DNA of 64,000 nucleotides from Neckera pumila. Its lineage: Eukaryota > Streptophyta > Bryopsida > Hypnales > Neckeraceae. Below are positions 55,023 through 64,000 of the stretch, piece after piece. A program made the translations under genes and the position numbers. The stretch spans positions 14,063,711 through 14,127,710 of the forward strand of contig OZ018413.1 in the NCBI GenBank assembly GCA_963969595.1. Reading direction: 5' to 3'. How positions within the stretch are numbered: the stretch's first letter is position 1; each line of letters begins with the position of its first letter. A model generated the notes under the pieces. The model was not told where the DNA came from, searched no databases, and worked only from the letters and a program-made list of their open reading frames with translations.

Positions 55023-57127
55023 TATAAATGGCAATTGCTAATGTTGTGCATTAAACCTTGATTGTAAAATGAAAGCATTTGGCAAGCACTAGTGAGTGTT
55101 GGATTTGGCATCTAAACGCTTCCAAACTTAGTATAATGGATTTGCTTCCTTATTCAAAGTTCCAATAGCTAATGCTTGGGATTTGGTTACAAATTACATA
55201 GGATTGAGTGCTCAAGGACATATTGAAACTCAAATAAATTGTACTTCAAATTCTAGTCATTTTTTGTTGCTGTGTGAATAGATGAAAAGATCAAATGGCA
55301 AAAAAAAACTCATATTTGTAAGAGGAGGTTGACTTTATCGTAGTCAATTTTTGACAAATACTTCCAAAGAACTTGTAGCCATTTATATTTTGCAACCAAG
55401 CAATATTGTTTTTCTTACACAATGTTCATAGACCAAGCTGTGAAGTTGTTTTGCAAAAAGACTCACAAGCTAGGTATGAGGTCTGACACCTCAAATGTTT
55501 CATCACCACAACTATTGGGACACAATCAACATGCCCCCACAGATGATATACCTACCCCATCTAAGATGACAACCATAGTGGCCTAGTGGGTGCAATAGAA
55601 TTTTTAGGCACATATAATCTACTTGCTATAGCTAGGTATAACTGATTACATTTGAGTTTAGATAGCATTCTAAACCCTCCCTTGAAGTTGGAACAAAAAT
55701 TTAGCAATTGTAGAGCTTTGACGTTATGTATTTGATGATTCATTCATTCATTCATTCATTCATTCATTGAATACTAGCCAAAATACTAACAATAACATAG
55801 CATCCTTTGTCCAAGTGACGAAGTAACAAAAATAGAAGAATTTGTAGTAGATACATCTTGTTTTATCTTATAGTTACATTGTTAGTCGTTTCTGCAAACG
55901 AAGTTGGTTTGGATATCGGATTTCTAGAGATACTCTAATCCATATTACAATTTGTATCCACATTAGCTACTCCATCATTTAATGGATAAAAAATTGTCTA
56001 TGAAGGCTCATATCATCATTTGCACAAAATACCAAAGATGCAAGATCAAACAATGATCATCCCATGATCATGAGCATGTACTATACAATTAGAATGTGTC
56101 AAGAATATTCTACAATTCATTCATATATGAGTTGTTTAGGATGACTGGTTATAGTTTAGGTGGTCATTACAGACAAAATTCCTACTAGCATATGGTATGA
56201 GCACCCATTATCAACTTTGTCTAAAGATCTACACCTAAATATTAAACTAAAAAAATGCCTTATTGAAAATTGCACAAGGCATTAGGAAGAATTAGGAGAC
56301 TTTCAAGGATTACCTCCCTTTGACCTTAGTTTCTCAATTTTCACATTTTCCACTTTGTATTTGTCATTTACAAAGGCTTAAAAACATACTTACACAATAG
56401 ACACTTCATGTGTTCTCAAATTTTTGTGAATTTGAAGATGTACTTTAAACCACTAAACTTCATTTTGAAGACCTTTCCTACTTTATAGTTTATTAAATTC
56501 CTATTGATTTGAAGAAAAATTGCATTTACAATCTACATTGCAAATTTCCTCAATAATTGTTGTATCCATGCTACCAACAATGTTTAGGCCATTTCAAGAA
56601 GCCAAGTGAACCTGGGAACCCAAGGCCTTATATTCTCTCTAAATATGTGACATACACCCAAAGCCTACACCTTGCTTACAATCAACACCCAAGATCTTTG
56701 GACAAAGAATCATCCTTTAACTGAACTAGTGTTGAAACCTACTTTGATTTCAAGATTTCAGCCATCAAAATTTTAAACATGAATCCATAAGAAACGAACC
56801 AGAAATTAAATTTCATGCACAAACTCGAAGGCAAACTCTAATGGGTCCACATTGATTATTGGTTTGAAGATATACACCACCTACATATCCGATGAGTGCT
56901 GTGTTGTAAAATATTGACCCCCATCACCATTGTACATTACATGATATCCAAATAATGCATTCTTTCACAGAAATCCTCAAATCTACTTTTTCCATTGGAT
57001 TTATTAGATATGATCTTAGACCAACAATATCTCTCGAGTGGATGGAAATGGCACCGCTATAGGAACAAATCACAAAGTGTTTCCGGCCATTGCTGATCTG
57101 CATACACTGGAGTTCGGGTTAACACAC
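55023..57127. other. AT-rich spacer with an (ATTC)n microsatellite
   Basis: A perfect run of ATTC units lies at 55738-55768. No gene was recognised. On the minus strand an AATAAA at 57000-57005, about 120 bases beyond the NRDE2 stop, is a plausible polyadenylation signal. Confidence 0.45.
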
Positions 57128-60100
57128 TCAAGAATCTTCTTCAGCGTCCTGAAGGAGGATCTCATAAACATCAGTGCGGATGCGCAACTCTTTCTCTCGC
57201 ATTATCTCTTGAAACTCAGCGAGCTGTTTAGCTGTCAAAACAGAACTGAGCATTGTAAACCCGTCCAGCCATAGCTTCTTGGACCTGCATCGAGCAAGTC
57301 AAATGAAAACCGCAGTTCAAAAGAAGTAAACAGATAAGATTCCAATTTGAAGGATAGAACACAAATAAGCAATGATTTGTAGCATATTTACTGTTATTTC
57401 TAATGGTTTGTTGAGCAGATAGGTAATGACATGAGCACGCTACACCCAAGCATCTCAACACCCAAGAAAATGTATACTTACCAGGGACAAGCGTGAATAG
57501 CTCGGAAATAAACCCGGCGGGCACTCTCGATATTCCGATGTACTTTATATTCATAAGCAAGATATGCACGCCATAACAAAACAGAATGTTGTGTAGCCTT
57601 CATTTCTAGAGCTCGCTCAAATAAGCGCTGAATACGAGCTGGACTTCCCTTATCGATTCCGAGCTCTGTTGCAAGGGCGAACATCCACAGCAATGTTGAT
57701 GGATTCCTGAAGGAAACAGTGAGAACAGGTAAGAAACGGAAGGGCGGATTAATTTTCCGACAGTCAAATATAACTTGACATGAAAAGGAAAGCTTGCAAT
57801 TGATTAATTCCCTGAAAAAGTAACACGCTCTGAGTTTACCTTTTCAAAGATTCGTCAAAATAACGGCGCAGATTATAAGTTGTTGAGGAAGAAGACTGAA
57901 CATACATCTCCAGAAGCACAGAATTATGTGGATAGTTTCGCAGCCCCCTCAATGCAATACGTCGAACCTGTCCAGGCTTTGCAGCTGGCATACTCCTTCT
58001 CAGTAAGCCAACGTAACGTTCCATCAGTGCTTCACACTCTTTGCTCTCTTTCCATTTACCTGCATAAATCAGCGAGTTGTAGAAGTTCAGGTATCTGGGA
58101 GGCAAAATATAACCGGCTACAGTATTTCAAGAAATCTGATAAAGAAGTAGACAATACCGCATTGCATTATGAACTGACTTTTTAGATTAAACAAAGTCAA
58201 CCACAAGGGAATGGGCGTTCACTTCCATCTTATTATCACAGCAAAATAAGAACAATGTAAACGGTAACAATCAAAATCAAATCATGATGAAGTCACACTA
58301 AGAGAGGCCGCCTTCATATTAGTGATTTCCGAGAGAGTGTGATCCCCAGACTTTTCCCCGGAAGACGAAAACAATCACCCAAAGACAAAAACAAAACAAA
58401 GAGAGACGCTAAAAAAATACCCGGAAGAGTGAAAGCAAAGCTCTCCTCAAAGACGGAGGCTGCAGCCTCCCAACCAGAGCTTAGTTCCTCGAATAGACCA
58501 ACGCAAGCAATCACGGACACCCCTCGCTCGTCAAGGTCTCGTCCAAAACTAGGCTTTGAACTGAAAGAAGCCATGTCCCGAAAGTACGTTCGTCCTCTCC
58601 TTACATTTTGGAGATGCTGTTGAAACCCAAGCTTTGCCTTCAATATGAGGGTAGGAGAGATGGGACCTTCCAAGTCCGATGGAGAAGGAGAGTATGGTAT
58701 TCCACCTCCAAAGTGGCACAAGATGAATAGAGCACGAGTCTTCGATCCATATGACATTTCCATGTCTGCGCACGCCAAGTAGAGCAGGGGAGTATCATCT
58801 TGCAACTCCTGTTTATGTGACATACCATGTCAGAAAATACCCATTCCTATACTTTCACAACAGTAACAGAAAGTGCATCCATATCATAAGAGGGTGTAGC
58901 ATGATACCATACATTTGGCAGAGCCAGAAGGGAGGCAAGTGCTGTATCAAAGACTTTCCTTGAGGTATCCATATGTCCTGCTGCCCCCTCTACCAATGCA
59001 TATGCAGTCCATAACGCAATATCCTACACACAAGGCATATCAGTCTCAGATTCAATTCAAGGAAAAAAATTGGAAAATCCAATATCGGTGTTAGTCCCGC
59101 TAACACCAAGACCCTTTGGACTTAACATGCTTTCCTCGTGAAATCACACCTACCACGTTCCGGAGCTCCAAGTAAAATAGGATCAGACACGGTAGACGAA
59201 AGCACTGACTAAGATTCAAATCGTGGGATATTCCAGTCAGTAGCATAAACGATCTCATGCCTACTGTCTATTGTTCAGGACGGAGTTTGAATGTTTAAAT
59301 GTCACATCTGTGTGCTTGGAAGGAAAAAATACCTGAGAATGTGTTTTCAAAAGTTTCTTTGCTAAGGTACGTGAAGCTTTCACCCCATTGTCCGATGCTA
59401 AACATTGGACAACTATAAGCGTTTCAGTGAGGTCCCAGTGCCTGCCTCCAAGAGAATTGAGAGGATTTGATTGAAGCAGCAGTACAGCGTTGCAGGCAAA
59501 TTGAGCTCGGTCATTGCTGTCTAGAAACCATTCTGGATCTCCAACAAGGTTCTTCAGAATACTCTCTCCTGGTCTCAATTGCTGCATGTCTCTGTTGCCG
59601 ACAACGAATTGTGATATATTACTGCCCGGGGATCTGATTCCTCGAAGTCTGCTCAAAGAATCCGTCAGAGATTCCAGTCCCTCGATTCCTTGATGTGAGC
59701 TGAAGTCGTTTGAAGAACACCTGCAGGCAGAATATAAAACAATCACATTACGAACCACAAATTTATCAGAAAAATTCCAGTCAAAACCGTGTCTGTCCTG
59801 ACTGTCCTGCTGTACGTATCTTTTCCTTATACCTCGATAGAAGTGATTTAATTACTAGAAACCTCTTCTCTTCCAGGTTGACAATTGAGACTGCCGTTCG
59901 TGGTTCTCATTTCAAGAACTTGTGCAGACACGCATTAGCCCACGATTATTTTCTCAGTCCCTCTCTCAAAATGTCACAAAAGCCATTCATTCCAATGTAG
60001 AAAACAATCAAAACCACCTCAAGGCTGCTAATTTCGACTTTGTACTAAGTTCTGAAAGAAAAAACAAACTGTTACAGCATTCAAAAATCAGAAGAAGCAA

Positions 60101-63100
60101 AGCCTACCAGTTAGAGACAGGTATGTTACAGAACTCGAAGAAGTGTCCTATTAATGAACATAATGCCTCCTCTGAATAGATAGAAACAAGAGTGTTCCTG
60201 ACATCTTCAAACAACACCACTCTCTCCAGTTGTTCATCTTGCTGCTCATCAATCTCGTTTTGTGCTGCCAGGAGTCAAGCACATATATTAGCCTTCCTCA
60301 AGCCTTAGAGACTCAGAGCCCTCCGAAGCAAGATGTGTTGCACAAAAAACATATATCAACATCACTACAGGATCGCATTCCTTAAACTGGTGAAACACTA
60401 TACTGAACTTGCTCAGCAAGACAATCCCTACCACGAATAGGTAACCACTGCTCAGAGTCTCGCTTCCTCTCCTCCGCTGCCCATCGCAGCCAGACTTCAG
60501 GATCTGTGGCTTCCAACTCTTTTCCAACATCCACGGAAGACAACCCAAGCTTAGAGAGCAGCGTAGCTTCATCGTCATCACTTTCCGTTCCCTCTTCCTC
60601 TTCCTCATCTCCTTCATCGCTGGAAGCGCTTCCGGCATTCGTCTCATCTTCCATTTTATTGGATTCCCTTCTGGGTAATACTGACTCGGACCACCCTGTC
60701 CACCCACCTGCGCAAGAATACCACCATTCAACAATTTCGACAATCTGGTTCCTCGATCCAGGACATATCGATAGAAACCAATTGCATAGCTTCGAAGTAG
60801 TCTATTTCCATCAATCCACCAGATGAAGGTGCAGCTCATTCCGGAAAAGACTGGATTGATCCAAGTTGCCTAGACAATCAGATGTCGTTGAACATCTCAT
60901 TACCAAACCTTGACGTCTACTCTCAATAAGACGGAGAAATCAATGGTACCTGGTGCTTGCTCTTCTTGCGCAGACTCATCTGCTTGAGCTCTCTGAAATC
61001 TCTCTTCTTCATTTTCCAGCCACAAAGCCCAACCTAATGCACCCTTTTCTCCTATTCTCAAGGCCTCACTATCCCAGAATGCCTCGAAAAGCCTTCGTTT
61101 ATTGTTTTCACTAGTCTCAATAAGGGGAGCAAACAAAGAATAATCTAGGGCTGCCTGAAAAATTCCCAATCCGAGCTCAGCATGACCAGTCTGCAACTCA
61201 AACCGACATCTGTCTACCAAGATGGATACCAGGGAAAGTTCTGCATTTCTAAGAGCTGCAGCATTCCCACTTTCATTTTTCTGCAAAAACGTCAATTACA
61301 CGAGAACATCAGGACGTGTGTACTGGTCTTCTTTAGAGCTCATTAAGGCCGGTTCACCAGCAAAATGCTAATTCAACCTTCTGAATTTCTCCAGCGAAAA
61401 GAATCTTATAATAATCAACATGAAAATACACACTGTGTCCTGAACCAAGATATGACTGGATATCAGTACTCGTTTTCTCTATCCAGATGATATGCCATGA
61501 TAATAGCTGTGTGAACACACCTTTGAGTCACATCACCCTGCCAGCATGCTTGAGATTTGCCAAGTCTAGCAGGGGATCCCGTGCGTTAAGGAGTATGAAG
61601 GTCAAATTCACTCGAGTCATTCATAAAGGAGGAGAGAAAAACGCCACCCTACTTACCAGTCGATCGCGTGCTGCAGTAAGAGCCCCTAGTGCTCGAATAT
61701 ACATGGCACGGACAGTTGCAACAGAGAAAATCGAGAACTGTGAACAAACGTACAGCAGAAATTCCTTCCAAAAGCGGTAATTTTCCCACAGGGTAATAGC
61801 CGCCTTCTCCCAATTAGCAAGCATCTCCGGAACAGCGTCACGAAGACTGCAGGCCTCTAAATACGTCAACATTAATGCCAAACTGTCTGGATGATGTTCT
61901 AGTGCTTTCTCCAATACTGATATCTTTTTGACCACAGCTTGCTGCTTGACACCCTTCCTCTGCGCTATATGGATTAATTCATCCTGCCAAGTAAAACAAA
62001 AATTGTTGCTTAGCTTAATATGATCGTACATGGCATCAAATTTTTCGAGTCAATTTGAAACGGCATGTCACATAATAAAAAGTAACAATTTAGCAACCTG
62101 AAACTTGGCAAACTCAAGCCACGAGTTTTCATCGTCAGGCCGCTCCCGAGTTAAGGTGTTAAACTCTTTTGTTCTTCGGATGATATAACCATCCCCGTTT
62201 TCACCCTCTTCTTGCGCTTCCTCTTCTCGTTTCTAAAATTTGGAAGGCACAACTTGCCATCAGTGAACAAATTAATATAGACTGGAAAGCCACGATGCAG
62301 TACCTAGCAGTCACTGGTCAAGACTAGCAGAGCGAGCGATAGACCACAAACCATTTCTCATGAACGCATCTTCAACAAAAGCATCACAGGGCGGCACCTA
62401 TTGGAGAGCTGATCAGTCTAGATCAGCCCTCATCCAAAGGGCTACATAACCTAGACAAAATGACATCGACACGATTTTACACAATGGAAAAAATGACTTT
62501 CCAATAGATAACTCGATAAAAGCAGATTGCCTGTTACCTTCTTGATTTCCTTCGACTCAAGTGGAATGAATGTGTCCAATTTCTGAATATTGACTATCGT
62601 AGAAGCGGAAGGACTTAGGGGACGTATTCGAAAACGCCGGAGATCTCGCCTCGCCTCGCGTGCCATAGCTTCGCCAGACCAATAACGATATGCTTTATTG
62701 TCTGGCCCATCACCATCAGGCTCTACATCCAAGTGTGTTGCGTTTCTTTTCTTTAGGCTCTCCCTCACATCTCCATCACTCTGCTGCCGAAGAAACCTAG
62801 CAACATCCATCCTGACCTCCAGCAAACATAAGGATAAATGTCATTCTTTTGAGTCATATGAAGTTTCTGAATGCCGTCGGCAATCTGATCTAAAAAGCTC
62901 CACCTTGCTCACTATGGCTACTTGCTTTTGGTATAAACGAAGCAGACTTTCTAAATCCCTGATCTTGACGCCAAAGGACGAAGTCGATTGCTCAGCGGAC
63001 CTGTAGAGCGAGCCAAAGGCCAAGTTGTCACGGTCTCCCCGGGTATCCACATAGTACTCTTTCGGCACATTTTCTTTTCCATCAGTCCAGGCTTTCACGC

Positions 63101-63629
63101 CAGCCTTTCTGTCAGACGATTGAGCTTCTAGGGAACCGATCTGTAACTCATCCCCTGTTTGTTTCCGTTTCTTCCGTCTCTTTCGCTCCTCCTCTTTCTC
63201 TTCCTTCTTGCGCTTTCTATGTCGCTTTTCCTTCCGTCTCTTATGTCGTGAACTTTCTCCTTCACTGAATTCTGAGTCCGGGGTGGAGCTAGCCGTCTCA
63301 GGCTCAGGTTCAACCCTGACTCTCTCCCTATTCCCCTCTGTTCCTTTACCCTTCTTCTCAATTTCGTCCACGACATCCTTTCCAGACAGTTGCTCGATGA
63401 CTTTGCTAGCTGAGAAACTCGAGGGAGGAGGTAGAAGAGTCTCAGAGAAACTCGAATTCGACAACCATGAGTGTGTGCTATATGATGCCTGTTTGGAACA
63501 CAACTGAAAGGTGAGAGTCGAAGACCAAAAATCATATGCCACTTCAGTAGCTAGTCAGTAAAATAGGTTCGAGAAGTACGATACTTGAATAAATTCGAGA
63601 ACAGATAACGCCTCGATCACCAGGACCAT
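57128..63629 (-). CDS. NRDE2: NRDE2 homologue (nuclear RNAi-defective 2 family)
   Basis: Proposed exons on the minus strand: 63629-63585, 63488-63001, 62811-62538, 62232-62098, 61983-61657, 61280-60950, 60707-60432, 60264-60108, 59720-59333, 59023-58913, 58808-58421, 58116-57840, 57706-57482 and 57284-57128. Phases agree throughout and give about 1193 aa, the usual family length. The N-terminus has THSWLSNSSF, a Lys/Arg-Glu region at about 96-125 and YYVDTRGDRDNLAFGSLYR, the family signature. Later exons have RTKEFNTLTRERPDD, GGWTGWSES, VVLFEDVR and HAT-like helical pairs (LWTAYALVEG, LLWRAYLAYEY), ending SKKLWLDGF and MREKELRIRTDVYEILL. In animals and fission yeast the family works with the MTR4 helicase in nuclear RNA surveillance and co-transcriptional silencing. 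A plant role is inferred. The first exon (MVLVIEALSVLEFIQ) is the weakest call. Confidence 0.92.
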
Positions 63630-64000
63630 GGCCTAAATTTTTGAAATAAATGTTTGCGATAGAGCAAAAAACACAGGGATTAATCACATTTCGCGAGCTA
63701 GGAAAGATGAACGACACAGGCGCTGGAGCGATAGAGGCAGATAATGAACTCGAGGGCAATTAACGATCAAGATAAAAATAGCGAGTCGTTCTTGGCTCCA
63801 TTGACCGATTTCCGATCATTCGCTCAATAAGAAGCGCATCCTAGGGTTGCGACTCGCTTACTTGGAAATTCTCATGACTTCCAAAGACCTTGAAATATCG
63901 GATAGATTTTTTACAAATGCATTCGTAGACAGTAATCTTCGGGTCCATGACCGAAAATGTGGATACAAAAGCTTGCAAAAAATCTCAAAACACAGAATTA
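63630..64000. other. Probable NRDE2 promoter and leader
   Basis: No other gene is visible up to the window edge. The frame 63544-63759 overlaps the proposed first exon in another phase and is not favoured, though an upstream first exon ending before 63641 cannot be excluded. Confidence 0.35.
63841..63848 (-). promoter_or_regulatory. Telo-box-like AACCCTAG upstream of NRDE2
   Basis: AACCCTAG on the minus strand lies about 210 bases before the proposed ATG. Such boxes are common near start sites of plant housekeeping genes. A single short match is weak evidence. Confidence 0.3.

Noticed and set aside
1..64000. tRNA, rRNA, CRISPR or bacterial operon features
   Set aside because: No tRNA B-box context, no rRNA-like conserved block and no regularly spaced short repeats with unique spacers were found; the hairpin units are too long and too diverged for a CRISPR array.

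Overview
This is nuclear DNA of a land plant. The evidence is two spliced plant genes with GT-AG introns, a plant-specific SBP-box transcription factor, plant-type LTR, CACTA, Stowaway and PIF/Harbinger elements, and long AT-rich intergenic sequence. The MULE-type relic at the left end and the odd methyltransferase relic in the middle suggest a non-seed plant (bryophyte, lycophyte or fern). That is an impression from family memory; the species cannot be fixed from the window.

Layout. 1-5.4 kb: a decayed MULE-type transposase and an unrecognised ORF, both on the minus strand, then AT-rich DNA. 5.4-10 kb: a duplicated, repeat-rich block containing a family of short hairpin-forming repeats. 10.2-21.8 kb: a degenerate multi-exon gene on the plus strand. 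Its N-terminal half looks ParB/sulfiredoxin-like and its C-terminal half has the motif order of an amino (N4/N6) DNA methyltransferase. A 5.4-kb Ty1/copia retrotransposon, itself broken, has inserted into one of its exons. Copies of the hairpin repeat also lie in its introns.

22-41.4 kb: a gene-poor nest of non-autonomous DNA transposons. It holds two complete CACTA elements with TIRs and 3-bp TSDs, a piggyBac-like TTAA element, a Stowaway MITE, a mariner-like element, a PIF/Harbinger MITE, five copies of a further TIR family, foldbacks and tandem duplications. Insertion order can be read in places: CACTA, then the TTAA element, then the MITE inside it.

41.4-49 kb: a GC-richer island with an intact group II SPL gene (11 exons, about 1296 aa; SBP domain, ankyrin region, C-terminal membrane segment). 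49-57 kb: AT-rich again, with two more TTAA elements and a small piece of possible CACTA transposase. 57.1-63.6 kb: an apparently complete NRDE2 homologue on the minus strand (14 proposed exons, about 1193 aa). SPL and NRDE2 are the only genes here that look functional. They point away from the shared AT-rich spacer (SPL ends at its left edge and NRDE2 ends at its right edge), and nothing ties them into one pathway.
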